Positions 1 through 11,402 of a DNA stretch of 64,000 nucleotides are shown here, one piece after another (position 1 is the first letter of the stretch; every line of letters starts with the position of its first letter). The notes under the pieces were generated by a model. It saw only the letters and a list, made by a program, of their open reading frames with translations, did not search any database and was not told the DNA's origin. Location: the NCBI RefSeq assembly GCF_014857905.1, contig NZ_JACYXE010000001.1, positions 372,001 through 436,000 of the forward strand. The letters are read 5' to 3'. The stretch comes from Agilicoccus flavus. GTDB taxonomy: Bacteria > Actinomycetota > Actinomycetes > Actinomycetales > Dermatophilaceae. The position numbers and the translations under genes are program-made.

Positions 1-1453
1 GCCGCGAGCTCGACGAACTCGTGGTCGAGGAACGGCACCCGCCCCTCGAGGCCCCACGCCATCGTCATCGTGTCGACCCGTTTGACCGGATCGTCGACGA
101 GCATCACCTCGGTGTCGATGCGCAGCGCCGCGTCGAGGGCCTGCCGCGCGCCCGGGGCGCCCTGGTGGGCCCGGACGAACGCGGCGCTCGGGTCCTCCGC
201 CAGCGCGTAGGCCGGGTTCAGCAGGCCGGCGATGTCGGCGTGGTCGCGGTCGACGAACACCCGGCGGTAGTGCTCGCTCACGTCCCCCCGCGGCACGCCG
301 GTGAGCGGCGGGTACCAGTCGTAGCCGCCGAGCACCTCGTCGGCCCCCTGCCCCGACTGGACGACCTTGACGTGCCGGCTCACCTCCTGCGAGAGCAGGT
401 AGAAGGCGATGCAGTCGTGGCTGACCATGGGCTCGCTCATGGCCGCGATCGTCCCGGGCACCGCGGGCAGGAGCCGGTCGGTGGGTACGTGGATGCGGTG
501 GTGATCGGTGCCGAACGCCTGAGCGACGAGGTCGGAGTACGCGTACTCGTCGCCCGACTCGCCCCCGGCCGGGTCGAACCCGACGCTGAAGGTGCCCAGG
601 CCGCGCTGCCCCTGCTCGGCGAGGAGCGCGACGATGAGGCTGGAGTCGAAGCCGCCCGACAGCAGGACCCCGACGGGCACGTCCGCCACCATCCGCCGGC
701 TCACGGCCCGCCGCAGCGCCCCGAGCAGCGCCTCCTGCCAGTCGCCGACGCTCCAGTCGGCCCGGTCGGGGTCGCGCGTGAACGCCGCGCGCCAGTAGAG
801 GTGGTCCTCGCTGCGCCCGTCGGGGCCGATCGTGCGCACCGTGGCGGGCGGCAGCTTGCGGATCCCCCGCAGGATCGTGCGCGGCGCGGGCACGACGGAG
901 TGGAAGCTGAAGTAGTGGTGCAGGGCCACGAGATCGAGGTCGGTGTCCACGTCGCCGGCCGCCAGCAGGGCCTGCACGGTCGAGGCGAACCGCAGCCGGC
1001 CGGCGCGTTCCGCGAGGTAGAGCGGCTTGATGCCGAGCCGGTCGCGGGCGAGGGTCGTCACGCCCGAGTCGAGGTCGAGCAGCGCGAAGGCGAACATCCC
1101 CTGGAGCCGCTCCACCGCGTCGCGCCCCCACGCGTGGAACGCCTTGATGATGACCTCGCCGTCGGCGTGGGAGAAGAACCGGTAGCCGAGACCCTCGAGC
1201 TGTCTGCTCAGGTCGACGTGGTTGTAGATGCACCCGTTGAAGCGAGCACGAGGCCGAGATCGGCGTCGACCATCGGCTGCCCGCCCCGGGTGGAGAGGTC
1301 GATGATCGACAGGTGCCCGAGCGCGACCCGCCCCCGGGCGAAGGACCCGCACGAGTCCGGCTCGCGCGGGGTCATCGCCTCCGTCATCGCGGCGACGGCG
1401 CCGACGTCCGCGGTGCCCCCGTCGAACCGGATCTCGCCGCACAGACCGCACAT
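1..1453 (-). CDS. N-acetylglutaminylglutamine-amide type amidotransferase (AsnB family), 3' end outside window
   Basis: Class II glutamine amidotransferase/asparagine-synthase-like enzyme that would amidate a short acyl-peptide using glutamine and ATP. It starts MCGLCGEIRFDG, so the nucleophilic Cys2 follows the initiator. The PP-loop SGGFDSS is encoded near 641-665. Family-typical stretches are EPMVSHDC, VVQSGQGADE and DDPVKRVDTMTMAWGLEGR. These fit the NAGGN-amidotransferase branch better than ordinary AsnB. The start ATG at 1453-1451 shares one base with the stop of the upstream ligase (TGATG), so the two are co-transcribed. A single missing base near 1241-1243 shifts the frame right after LGLVLA; both halves are otherwise intact, so this may be a sequencing indel. 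The C-terminus lies beyond position 1. Confidence 0.82.
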
Positions 1454-4157
1454 CAGGCGGCGCCGGAGGGGCCGGCGGTCTTGTCGGGGGTCGGGCCAGG
1501 GGTCGGGCCGAGGGTCGGGCCGAGGATCCACGTGTCCTTGCTGCCGCCGCCGGCGGAGGAGTTGACGATCTTGCTGCCCGCCGCGCCGACGCGGGTCAGG
1601 GCGGCCGGCACGACGAGGCCGGACGCGTCGCCGCGGCCGTCGGGCCGCAGGTGGGTGAAGACGCGCAGGTCGATGTGGTGGGGGCGGAAGAGCTCGCCGT
1701 CGAAGGTGGGGTGCGTCGAGAGCGACACGACCTCCTGCGCGAGGAACTTCTCGGGCATCGTCCGCAGCTCCTCGCGGCGGGCGGCGAGCTGCGCCTCGCT
1801 CGCGTCGGGCCCGATGAGCACGCCCGATCCGCCGTACCCGTCAATCGGCTTGGTGACGAGGGGGAGTCGAGGTGCGCCAGCACGTGGTCGCGGTGCTCGC
1901 GGTCGCCGCACACCCACGTGGGCACGGTGTGCAGCATCGGCGTCTCGCCGAGGTAGTACTCGATCATTGCGGGCACGTAGGCGTAGACGGCCTTGTCGTC
2001 ACCGACGCCGTTGCCGGAGGCGTTGGCCATGGCCATGGCCATGGTGCCGCGGTGCAGGGCGTCGATGATGCCGTTGCGCAGCGGCGCCCCGTCGTGGCCG
2101 ATCGACGAGAGGAACACGTCCTCGTCGAGCCGCGCGTAGACCACGCCCACCGGCCGCCGGCCCGTGCCGACCGGGCGGTACAGCTGGGCGTTCTCGACGT
2201 AGAGGTCCTGGGGCCGCACGATCGGCACCTTCATCGACGTCGCGAGGTGCCAGTGCTCGGAGTACGCCGAATCGTCGGGCCCGGCCGTGAGGAGCACGAT
2301 CTCGGCGTCGTCGGCGGCCCGGTGCGGGAGCGAGGCCCGCAGCGTCTCGGCGAGCGTCTCGGGGACGGTGTCCACCCCGAGCAGTCCGGCCGGCGTGGGC
2401 AGCTCGGGCAGGAACCGCGAGGTGAAGCCGCGGTTCCACATCGCGTAGGCGACGCCGGAGGGGATACGCAGGTTGTCCTCGATGACGCACCAGCGTCCCC
2501 GGTCGTCGCGCACGAGGTCGAGCCCGTTGACGTGGGCGCGCACCCCGCGCCCGCCGAGGAGCCCCGAGGAGCGGTAGCCCGGCGACCGGTCGACGATCTC
2601 CTCCGGCACGATCCCGTCGGCGACGATCTCCTGGTCGGAGTACACGTCGCGCAGGAACCGGTCGAGGGCGCGGGTGCGCTGCACCGCGCCGGCCTGGATG
2701 TGGGCCCAGTCGTCCGGGCCGACGATGCGGGGCACGACGTCGAGCGGGAACACGCGGGACCCCTCGTGCCCGCTGACCTTGAACGTCACGCCGTCGGCGC
2801 GCTGCAGGTCCTCGATCCGGGACTCGCGGTGGCGCAGCGAGGCCAGGCCGAGGGCGTCGAGGCGCTCGACGATGTCCGCGTACGCCTCCCGCGGCCGACC
2901 GTGGGGGTCCATGGCCTCGTCGTTGCGGTCGACGGGGAGGTTGTCCTCGGGGGTGGTGCCCTCGGCCGGCCGGTAGCCGAGGAAGAGCGTGTCGGCGCTC
3001 GTCGCCTCGACCTCGGTGCGGGCGTGCGCGGTCTCGGCGAGGAGGAGGTCGACGACGTCGGTGAGGAGGCCACGGCGGCGGCGGGCCCGGCGCTGCCGCG
3101 CGGCGGAGCTGCCGGCGAGGAGCACGCTCGTCGTCAGCCGCTCGACGAGGGCGCGGTCGCCGCCGGCCTCGAGGTCGTCGGCGAGGGAGGCCACGAGGGA
3201 GCGGACGACGTCCGCGGCGGGCCGGCTCTCGCCGGTGACCACGTCGACGAGGTCCTCCTCGAGACCGGAGCGGGCCGCGCGCCAGACCGCCGCCCGGCCG
3301 AGGACCGGGGACATGGTCAGCGGCGGGCGCCCTTCCCGGTGCGCGCGGGCCTCCCGGGCCACGAGCGCCCGGAACAGCCCCGCCACGAGGAGGATCGTGT
3401 CGACCGACGGGCAGCTGTCGCAGATCCGCAGCTCGATCGTCCCGGCCTGCCGGGCGGGGCGGACGTCGAAGTAGATCATCCCGGGGTCGGTGATGACCCC
3501 CGAGCGGACGAGGTCCTCGACGAGCGCGTCGTACTCGGCCGCGGTCGCGACCGGGGCCGCGAGCCCCGTCATGGGCCAGCGCTGCCAGATGAGGGTCCGC
3601 GCGCTCGCGTACCCCGTGTCCTCTCCGTCGGCCCAGAACGGCGAGGAGGCGGTCAGCGCGAGCAGCGTCGGCAGGTAGGGAGCGACCCGGGCCGCGACGG
3701 CCACCGCCTCGTCCCGGTCGGCGACGTCGACGTGGATCTGGGTGCCGCAGATGAGTTGCTCGCGGGCGAGGAGCTGGTAGTCGGCGAGCATCCGCCGGAA
3801 CCGCGGCGTCTCGGTGACCTGCAGGTCGGCGGGCACCGAGAGCGGCACGGCGCCGGCGGCGACGATGCCGAGCCCGAGCTCGGCGGTCACCTCGACGAGG
3901 ACGGCGCGGCGCCGGACGAGCTCGTCGCGCAGCTCGGCGAGGCCGTCGCACACGTCGGAGTTGGCCTCGACGACGCACCGCTGCATCTCCGCGACGTAGG
4001 CGCTCTCGCCGTGCCGGGCCAACCGGTCGAGCAGCTCCGGGGCCCGCGGAGCGAGCCGTCGCGTGGACAGGTCGACGAGGTGGAATTCTTCCTCGACGCC
4101 GAGCCGGCGCAGCGAACGGGTCGGGCTCGGGGTGGGCAGGGTCCCGGAGACGGTCAT
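1453..4157 (-). CDS. GCS2-type carboxylate-amine ligase fused to circularly permuted type 2 ATP-grasp
   Basis: About 900 residues with two ATP-dependent ligase modules. Residues ~20-370 match the YbdK/GshA-like GCS2 family (GVEEEFHLVD, CGTQIHVDV, YFDVRPA, ELRICDSCPS). Residues ~410-880 match circularly permuted ATP-grasp (VIEDNLRIPSGVAYAM, ASGNGVGDDKAVYAYVP, TKPIDGYGGSGVLIG). Such fusions are known in actinobacteria and probably join amino acids into a small peptide. The overlapping amidotransferase would then cap the product (inference). The frame changes near 1862 in a run of five C bases after AHLDS; the downstream frame continues the conserved domain to a TGA at 1455-1453. The start is taken as ATG 4157; an in-frame GTG at 4190 is possible. 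Confidence 0.8.
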
Positions 4158-4323
4158 GGCGGGGACGCTAGGGCCGCAGTGTGTCCGCACGGTTTCGGCC
4201 GCGCTTCATCCGTGTCACGGGGACCGGCCCGCCCGGGCATGCGGTCCACCCGTCGTGGTGCCGTTCCGCGAGCGCCGACGATCCCGTGTCGCACCTCTCG
4301 ACCGTCCCGTTCGTGAAGCCGAC

Positions 4324-6226
4324 CTACCGCTGCGTCGTGAACCGCGCGAAGAACTCGCCGAGCTCGTCGGTCGCGTCGAGCGGGAGGACGTGCGCGACGT
4401 ACTGGTCGGGCCGCACGACGACGACGGCCCCCTCCTCGCGGGAGACGCCCCGCAGGTCGTAGACGTCGTCGCCCGTCGGGGTCACGCTCGAGAAGACCTT
4501 CTCGTAGTCGGTCAGCCCGAGCCGGCCCGTCGTCGGCCGCAGCAGCGGCGGCACGTCGCCCACCTCGAGGTCCTGCCAGGACGCCTGCGTGACGGCCCGG
4601 ACGTCGACGACCGCGTCGAGGTCGCCCCCGGCCGGCGCGGAGCGCGCGACGATCGGGGCGACCGCGTCGCACCACGCCGCCGCGCGCGAACCCGGACCGA
4701 GCCCGTCGGCGGGGGCGAAGAGGTAGATCCGCCACCGGCCGTCGGCGGTGTGCACGTGACCGAGGTGCATCGGCTTGGCGTCGGCGACCCGCAGCACCGG
4801 CGCGGAGTGCAGGCGCATCCCGATGGAGAATCCGGCGGCGAGCCCCTGGTGGGTGCCGGGACCGACGAGCGGCCCGGCCGGATAGTGCGTCGCGACCCCG
4901 GCGGTGAACCGCCCGGCCTCCTGGAAGCGCCGCGCGACCTCAGCGCTGTCGAGCCCACCCTCACCCTCGCCCGAGTGCTTGCCCCCGATCGTGCGGGCGA
5001 AGTCCTTGTCGAAGTCGATGAGGTCCTGGGCGATCCGCTGCCGCTCGGCCGAATAGGTGTGCAGCAGCGCCGCCGGGCTGCGGCCCTGGAGCACCGCCGC
5101 GAGCTTCCAGCCCAGGTTGTAGGCGTCCTGCATCGACACGTTCATGCCCTGGCCGGGCCTTCGCGCTGTGGGTGTGGCAGGCGTCGCCGGCGATGAAGAC
5201 CCGCGGCAGCGGCGCGTCGGTGGCGAGCCCGTCGTCGGGCAGCGGGTCGGCGAGCTCGACGTCGTCGAACTTGTCGGTGAGCCGCTGGCCCACCTCGTAG
5301 ACCGACCACCAGACGAGCTCGCGCACGTCGAGCGTGTGCGGCGCGAGGATGCGACGCGCCCGCTCGATGACGTCGTCGGAGGTCGTGCGCTCGCGGATCC
5401 CGCGGTCGCCGGCCTCGACGTCGCCGAGGTCGACGTAGAGGCGCACCAGGTGGCCGCCCTCGCGCGGGATGATGAGCATGTTGCCGTGCTCGCTCGACTG
5501 GACGACGACCTTGCGCCGGATGTCGGGGAAGTCGGTGACCGCGAGGACGTCGAGCACCCCCCACGCCTTGTCCTGCCGGTCGCCGCGCAGCTCACGGCCG
5601 ATCGAGGCGCGCACCGCCGAGCGCCCGCCGTCGCAGCCCACGACATACCTCGCCCGCATCGTGCCCGTCGACCCGTCGGCGCGGGTCACGTGCACGGTCA
5701 CCGGCTCGTCGGCGGCGCCGACCTCGACCGACGTGACCGTGACGCCGTAGTCGGGCACGAGCCGGCGCGGTGACCGCTCCATCTTCTGCAGCAGCAACGC
5801 CTGCAGCCGCGCCTGGTTGACGATGAGGTGCGGGAACTCCGAGAGCCCGTCCTCGACGTCCTGCACCCGTCCGGTGCGCACGATCCGCTCGGGGGCGGCG
5901 GGGTCGGGGCCCCAGAACGTCGCCTCGTTGACCCAGTACGCCTCGCGGACGAGGCGGGCGCTCAGCCCGAACGCGTCGAACGTCTCGACGGTGCGGCAGG
6001 CGACGCCGTCGGCCTGCCCCATGACGAGCGGCCCCTCGCGCCGCTCGAGCACCCGGGTCGTGATGTCCTCGAAGGCCGACAGCTGGGCCGCGAGCAGGAG
6101 CCCGGCCGGCCCCGACCCGACGACGATCACGTCGGCGACGTCGGCCTGCTCACCCGCCGCGACGTCGGGCGCCGGGGCGTGGATGTCCGGGTCGCCACCG
6201 TAGAAGCCGTCCGCGTAGAACTGCAT
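4324..6226 (-). CDS. FAD-dependent aromatic hydroxylase, phenol 2-monooxygenase / 3-hydroxybenzoate 4-monooxygenase family
   Basis: Class A flavoprotein hydroxylase of about 634 residues, the usual size for phenol hydroxylase and MobA-type enzymes. The N-terminus MQFYADGFYGGDPDI resembles 3-hydroxybenzoate 4-monooxygenases. The FAD dinucleotide motif is VIVVGSGPAGLLLAAQLS, followed by YVVGCDGGRS (the DG motif) and RVFIAGDACHTHS (the GD motif). The C-terminal ~170 residues form the thioredoxin-like dimerisation domain of this family. One extra C in a CCC run near 5156 shifts the frame right after HTHSAKA. The other frame continues with GQGMNVSMQDAYNLGWKLA, so a sequencing indel is plausible. 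No ring-cleavage or transport gene is adjacent, so the substrate is unknown. Confidence 0.8.
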
Positions 6227-6286
6227 CGCCTGCTCCCGCCGATGCGCGTGGGCGGAGGTCTCCCACGACGAACCGCCCCCACCCTG

Positions 6287-6520
6287 TCACGGACGCTCGA
6301 CGGCCGTCTTCGTCGGCAGCGACGAATCGCCGCGGGGCACCGGAGCGGTGGGCGTACGCGCGTCGGCGACCCGCGCGCCTGAGCGCGCGACGAGTTGCTC
6401 CATCCGGTGGACCAGGGTCGCGGAGGGGCTCACCCGGCCGTTCCGGTAGGTCGAAGCCCCACTCGTGCCACCGCGGATCGAGCTTCTTGTACGCGGCGAG
6501 CTGACTTGTGGTCCGGTCGC
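6287..6520 (-). other. Possible small frameshifted gene in the 345-bp gap
   Basis: The gap between the hydroxylase and the SRPBCC gene contains a minus-strand stretch that reads like protein. One frame gives QLAAYKKLDPRWHEWGFDLP. After removing one G near 6440, the adjacent frame gives NGRVSPSATLVHRMEQLVA and ends at a TGA at 6287. Joined, they make roughly 75 residues, but I find no convincing start codon or ribosome site. I recognise no family. It could be a broken small gene or chance coding bias in GC-rich DNA. Confidence 0.25.
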
Positions 6521-6570
6521 GGAGACGGGACGGTACTCCTCCGACGCGCGCCGGCCGTAGGGTCGCAGAC

Positions 6571-7038
6571 ATGGAGACGAACGCCGTCCACCCCGTCGAG
6601 GCAGGCCCCCGCAAGGTCGCCCGGCGGGCCCGCGTCGCCGCACCGGCGCACGAGTTGTTCGCCCTCGTGGCGAACCCGCACCGCCACCACGAGGTCGACG
6701 GGAGCGGCACGGTCCGCCCCGAGGTGATCGGGCCGCGCGAGCTGCGGCTCGGCGACCGGTTCCAGGTCGCGATGCGGATGGGGCCGCTGCCGTACCGGAT
6801 GACGAGCACCGTGACCGCCCTCGAACCCGACCGGGTCGTCGAGTGGCAGCACCCGGGCGGGCACCGCTGGCGCTGGGAGTTCGAGCCGCAGGCCGACGAG
6901 ACCACCCTCGTCACCGAGGTGTTCGACTACTCGACCTCCCGCGTGCCGGCGCTGCTCGAGCGCCTCAAGGCCCCGCAGCGCAACGCCCGGTCCATCGAGG
7001 CCGGGCTCGTCGCGCTGCAGCGCGCGCACGGCTCCTGA
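6571..7038 (+). CDS. SRPBCC (polyketide cyclase/START-like) family protein
   Basis: 155 residues with the helix-grip pattern of small SRPBCC proteins: an N-terminal RRARVAAPAHELFALVANPH strand-helix, a central DRFQVAMRMGPLPYRMTSTV, the strand VVEWQHPGGHRWRWEFEP, and a C-terminal helix around LLERLKAPQRNARSIEAGL. Such proteins bind hydrophobic ligands or act as cyclases or dehydratases; the ligand cannot be inferred. The ATG at 6571 is used because homology begins within 15 residues of it. It is monocistronic, and its 3' end faces coxG across a strong hairpin. Confidence 0.75.
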   Translation: METNAVHPVEAGPRKVARRARVAAPAHELFALVANPHRHHEVDGSGTVRPEVIGPRELRLGDRFQVAMRMGPLPYRMTSTVTALEPDRVVEWQHPGGHRWRWEFEPQADETTLVTEVFDYSTSRVPALLERLKAPQRNARSIEAGLVALQRAHGS

Positions 7039-7075
7039 CCGGTCGGTCCATCCCTGGCCGGGGCCGAGAACGCCG

Positions 7076-7110
7076 CACGGCGGACGGCGCCGCAGGCACC
7101 GTCCGCCGTG
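7076..7110. terminator. Bidirectional hairpin terminator
   Basis: Perfect 12-bp stem (CACGGCGGACGG at 7076-7087 with its complement at 7099-7110) and an 11-nt loop. It lies between the convergent SRPBCC gene (ends 7038) and coxG (ends 7132). There is no clear U-tract. Confidence 0.65.
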
Positions 7111-7131
7111 AGATCCGACCGTGGTGGAACG

Positions 7132-8034
7132 TCAGCCCGGCAGGAACCGACCGAGCTTCCACCCGAGGACGAACCCCAGGACGCCGATGCCGATCTCCTT
7201 GCCGTAGGACTTCAGCATGATCGGCAGCACCGTCGACCCGAGGTCGAGCGCGTCGTCGGACCCGGCCCTGCCCTGCGGCGCGATCGGTGCGGCCTTGGCG
7301 GTCGGCGAACCCGACGCAGCGGCGCTCACCGAGGAGCGCTGCGCCGCCGGGGCCCCGGCGGAACCACCCGAGCCGGCCGATGCTCCGCCCGAGGAGCCGT
7401 TCGACCCACCGCGGCGGGCCTCCCAGCTGTCCGACCCGGCGGTGGCGCCGAACATCGCGGCGGTACCGACCTCGCGCGGGGCGGCGGGTCGGCCGGTCGA
7501 CACCCCGGACTCGACGTCCGCACCCGAGCCCGCCGACGACGGCGCCGCCGCGGGGGCGGGCGCGCCGGAGGACGACGAGGCGGGACGATCCCCGCTCACC
7601 TTGCCCTCGATGCACGCCACGAACTGGGCGAGCAGCTTGTCGGAGACGTCCTGCATGACGCCGCGGCCGAACTGGGCGGGCTTGCCGGTGATCTGCAGGT
7701 CGGTGGTCACGTCGACCTTCGTGCTCCCGGACCCGGCGTCGGAGAGCGCGATCGTCGCGGTCGCGCCGGCGGTGCCGTTGCCGCGTTTGTCCTTGCCGCG
7801 GCCCTCGATGACGGCGCGGTGGGCGGCGTCGTCGCGCTCGAGGAACGTGCCGGTGCCGGCGTAGACCATGGCGATCGGGCCGAGCTTGACCTTGACCTGG
7901 CCGGTGAACGAGTCGGCCGACACGTCGGTGACGGTCGCGCCGGGGAAGCACTCCCCCACCTCGCGCAGGTCCATGAACGTCGCCCACGTCGTGTCGATCG
8001 AGGCGGGGACGGTGAACGAATGGGTCAGTTCCAC
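7132..8034 (-). CDS. coxG: CoxG-type carbon monoxide dehydrogenase subunit G (SRPBCC, membrane anchor)
   Basis: 300 residues. The first ~150 form a CoxG-type SRPBCC domain (MELTHSFTVPASIDTTWATF, GKVSGDR at its end). A low-complexity Ser/Ala/Gly/Pro linker follows (~155-265), then a hydrophobic C-terminal helix (IGIGVLGFVLGWKLGRFLPG). CoxG proteins help attach the molybdenum hydroxylase to the cytoplasmic membrane in the Oligotropha system; that role is assumed here. It starts with GTG at 8034, 7 bp after the coxM stop, so it is the last gene of the coxS-L-M-G operon. Confidence 0.82.
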   Translation of the reverse strand: MELTHSFTVPASIDTTWATFMDLREVGECFPGATVTDVSADSFTGQVKVKLGPIAMVYAGTGTFLERDDAAHRAVIEGRGKDKRGNGTAGATATIALSDAGSGSTKVDVTTDLQITGKPAQFGRGVMQDVSDKLLAQFVACIEGKVSGDRPASSSSGAPAPAAAPSSAGSGADVESGVSTGRPAAPREVGTAAMFGATAGSDSWEARRGGSNGSSGGASAGSGGSAGAPAAQRSSVSAAASGSPTAKAAPIAPQGRAGSDDALDLGSTVLPIMLKSYGKEIGIGVLGFVLGWKLGRFLPG

Positions 8035-8041
8035 GGGCTCA

Positions 8042-8896
8042 TCACGCTCCAGCGGCCGCGAGCACGGCGCGGCGGGTCAGCACCTGCGCGAGGTGGCGGC
8101 GGTAGTCGGCGTCTCCTTGGAGATCGGACGGTGGGTTCGTGCCCTCCGCGACGGAGGCGACCGCCGCGGCGACGGCGCCCTCCTCGATGGGCACGCCGGC
8201 GAGGGCCTGCTCGGCGGACCGGGCCCGCACCGGGGTGGAGCCCATGTTCGTCAGCCCGATCTTCGCCTCGGCGATCGTGTCGCCCTCGACGCGCACGGCG
8301 GCCGCGACCCCGACGATCGACCACTGGTGCACGACGCGCACGAACTTCTCGTACCGCGTGCCCCAGCCGGTGTGTTTCGGGATGCGGATCGCCGCGAGGA
8401 TCTCGTCGTCGCCGACGGCGGTCGTGAAGTGGTCGACGAAGAAGTCGGCCCCGTCGACGACCCGTTGCCCGCGGGGCCCGACGACGACGAACTGGGCGTC
8501 GAGCGCGAGTGCCGGGGCGCCGACGTCGCCGGCGGGGTCGGCGTGGGCGAGCGCCCCGCCCACGGTGCCGCGGTGCCGGATCTGCGGGTCGGCGACGGTG
8601 GCGACCGCGTCGACGAGCAGCTTCGCGTGCGCCCCCGCCAGCGGGTCGGACAGCAGCTCGTCGTAGCGGGTCATGGCCCCGATGACGAGGCCGGGGCCGT
8701 CGTCGAAGACCCCGCGCAGCTCGCTCACCTTGCCGAGGTCGACGAGGATCTCGGGGGCGTTGAGCCGCATCCGCAGGATCGGCAGCAGGCTCTGCCCGCC
8801 GGCGATGATCTTCGCGCCGTCGCCGTGCCGCTGCAGGGCGGCGAGGGCCTCGTCCAGGGTGGCCGGTGCGACGTAGTCGAACGATGCCGGGATCAT
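8042..8896 (-). CDS. coxM: Molybdenum hydroxylase medium (FAD) subunit
   Basis: 284 residues, the usual length for CoxM/CutM. FAD-binding motifs are AGGQSLLPILRMRL near residues 34-47 and RGTVGGALAHADPAGD near 110-125. The C-terminal CO_deh_flav_C domain follows (GLTNMGSTPVRARSAEQAL). It passes electrons from the two [2Fe-2S] clusters of the small subunit to the electron acceptor. Its ATG at 8896 overlaps the coxL stop by 4 bp (ATGA). Confidence 0.9.
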   Translation of the reverse strand: MIPASFDYVAPATLDEALAALQRHGDGAKIIAGGQSLLPILRMRLNAPEILVDLGKVSELRGVFDDGPGLVIGAMTRYDELLSDPLAGAHAKLLVDAVATVADPQIRHRGTVGGALAHADPAGDVGAPALALDAQFVVVGPRGQRVVDGADFFVDHFTTAVGDDEILAAIRIPKHTGWGTRYEKFVRVVHQWSIVGVAAAVRVEGDTIAEAKIGLTNMGSTPVRARSAEQALAGVPIEEGAVAAAVASVAEGTNPPSDLQGDADYRRHLAQVLTRRAVLAAAGA

Positions 8897-11402
8897 GCGC
8901 CCGTTCCCTTCTGGTCGTCGACGCCGGTGTGGTCGCCGGGACCCGGCGGGTCCTGGTTGGGCTGGTCGGGGTCGAAGTGCGACGTCGACTCCGGCGTGGT
9001 CGGGTCGGCCGTCGTCCGGCCCGCGGTCCGGATGGCCGTCCACACCCGCTGCGGCGTGCACGGCATCTGGATGTCGTTCACCCCGAGGTGCCGGACGGCG
9101 TCGATGACCGAGTTGACGACTGCGGGGGTCGAGGCGATGCAGCCGGCCTCGCCGACGCCCTTGGCGCCGATGTCGTTCGTCGTCGCCGGGGTGACCGTGT
9201 TGTCGGTGACGAAGCTGATCGTGTCGGCCGCCGTGGGCAGGGTGTAGTCGACGAACGAGCCGGACACGAGCGTGCCCTGGTCGTCGAAGACCGCCTCTTC
9301 CCACAGCGCCTGGGCGATCCCCTGGGCGAGCCCGCCGTGGATCTGCCCCTCGACGATGAGCGGGTTGACGATGGTGCCCACGTCGTCGACGCAGACGTAG
9401 CGCCGCATGCTCACCTGACCGGTCTCGGTGTCGACCTCGACGGCGCACAGGTGGGTGCCGTGCGGGAACGAGAAGTTGACCGGGTCGAACGTCGCCGCGG
9501 AGTCGAGCGACGGCTCGATCCCCTCGGGCAGGTCGTGGGCGGCGAACGTGGCCAGGGCGACCTCGCCCATCGACACGCTCTTCCCACCCTCGCCCGCGCC
9601 CCGGACTGCGAATCGGCCGTCGGTGAACTCGAGGTCGTCGGCGGCCGCCTCGAGCAGGTGCGCCGCGATCGGCTTCGCCTTCTCGATGACCTTGTCGGCG
9701 GCGCGGACGACGGCCTGTCCGCCGACGACGAGCGAGCGGGACCCGTAGGTGTCGAGGCCCTTCGGCGCGATCTGGGTGTCTCCGTGGAGCACCTCGACGT
9801 CCTCGAACGCGACGCCGAGCTTGTCGGCGACGAGCTGGCTCCACGCCGTCTCGTGGCCCTGGCCGTGGGCGCTCGAGCCGGTGACGACCTCGACCTTGCC
9901 GGTGGCCAGCATCCGCACGTCGGCGTGCTCCCAGCCACCCGCTCCGTAGTTGAGCTCGCCGAGCATCCGCGACGGCGCGATGCCGCACATCTCGGTGAAC
10001 GTCGAGATGCCGATGCCGAGCTGGACGCTGTCGCCCCGCTCGCGCCGCTCCGTCTGTTCGCGCCGGAGCCCGTCGTAGTCGAAGAGCTCCATGGCGCGCG
10101 CGGTGGCGGCCTCGTAGTTGCCCGAGTCGTACTCGAGCCCGCACACCGACGTGAACGGGAACTGCTCGTGGCGGATCCAGTTCTGCTGCCGCAACTCCAT
10201 CGGCTCGCGGCCGAGCTCGACGGCGAGCTCGTCCATCATCCGCTCGATCGCGAACGTCGCCTCCGGCCGCCCGGCGCCGCGGTAGGCGTCGGTCCACGTC
10301 TTGTTCGTGAAGACGTTCGTGCACGTGAACTGGTAGGCGTCGAACGTGTAGATCGAGTTGTACATGAAGGCGCCGAGGATGGGCGTGCCCGCGGTGACGA
10401 GGCCGAGGTAGGCGCCCATGTCGGCGGTGATGTCGACCTTGAGCGCCCGGACGGTGCCGTCCTTGTCGGCGGCGAGCGTGAGCTTCTGCCACTGGTCGCG
10501 GCCGTGGTGGGCCGCGAGCAGGGACTCGCTGCGCGTCTCGGTGTACTTGCACGGGCGGCCGGTGCGGCGCGCGGCGAGGAAGGTGATGACCTCCTCGGGC
10601 GTGACCTGCAGCTTGCCGCCGAAGCCGCCGCCCACGTCGGGCGCGATGACGCGCACCTTGGACTCGCTCACCCCGAGGGTCGTCGCGAGCATGAGCCGCA
10701 GGATGTGCGGGACCTGCGTGGAGGACCACATGACGAACTGCTCGCCCGTGGGGTCGACGACCGTCGAGCGCGGCTCCATGAAGGAGGGGATGAGCCGCTG
10801 ATTGCGGAACTCCCGCTCGACGACGACGCCGTCGACGCGGGCCGCGGCGATGAGCTCGTCGACGTCGCCGCCCGTGCCGGCCTGCGCCGAGTCGAACTGC
10901 CAGACGGCGCTCGTGTTCGTGCCGAGGTCGGGGTGCGCGAGGGCCTCGTCGGCGCGCGCCTTCTTGAGGTCGAGGGCCGCGGGGAGCTGCTCGTAGTCGA
11001 CGTCGACGAGCTCGGCGGCGTCCCGGGCCTGAGCGGCGCTCGCCGCGACGACGACGGCGACGACCTCGCCGGAGAAGGCGACCCGGTCGACCGCGATCGC
11101 CGGGTGGTCGGGGGCCTTCTGGTCGGCCGTGATCGGCCACGCGCACGGCAGGGCGCCCTGGACGTCGGCGACGTCGGCGCCGGTGATGACCTGGACGACC
11201 CCGGGCGCGGCCTTCGCCTGCTCGACGTCGACGGAGAGGATCTTCGCGTGCGCGAACGGGCTGCGGACCATCGCGAGGTGCAGCATCCCGGGCAGGACGA
11301 GGTTGTCGGTCCAGCGGGTGCGGCCCGTGATGAGCCGGCGGTCCTCCTTGCGCTTGCGCGCGTTGCCGATCTCGCGGCTCGCCCGGGGTTCGGTCTGGAC
11401 GC

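Noticed and set aside
1872-4316. Very long plus-strand open frame (814 codons)
   Set aside because: It is antisense to the GCS2/ATP-grasp gene; His/Asp/Arg/Gly-rich composition without motifs is a GC-bias shadow.
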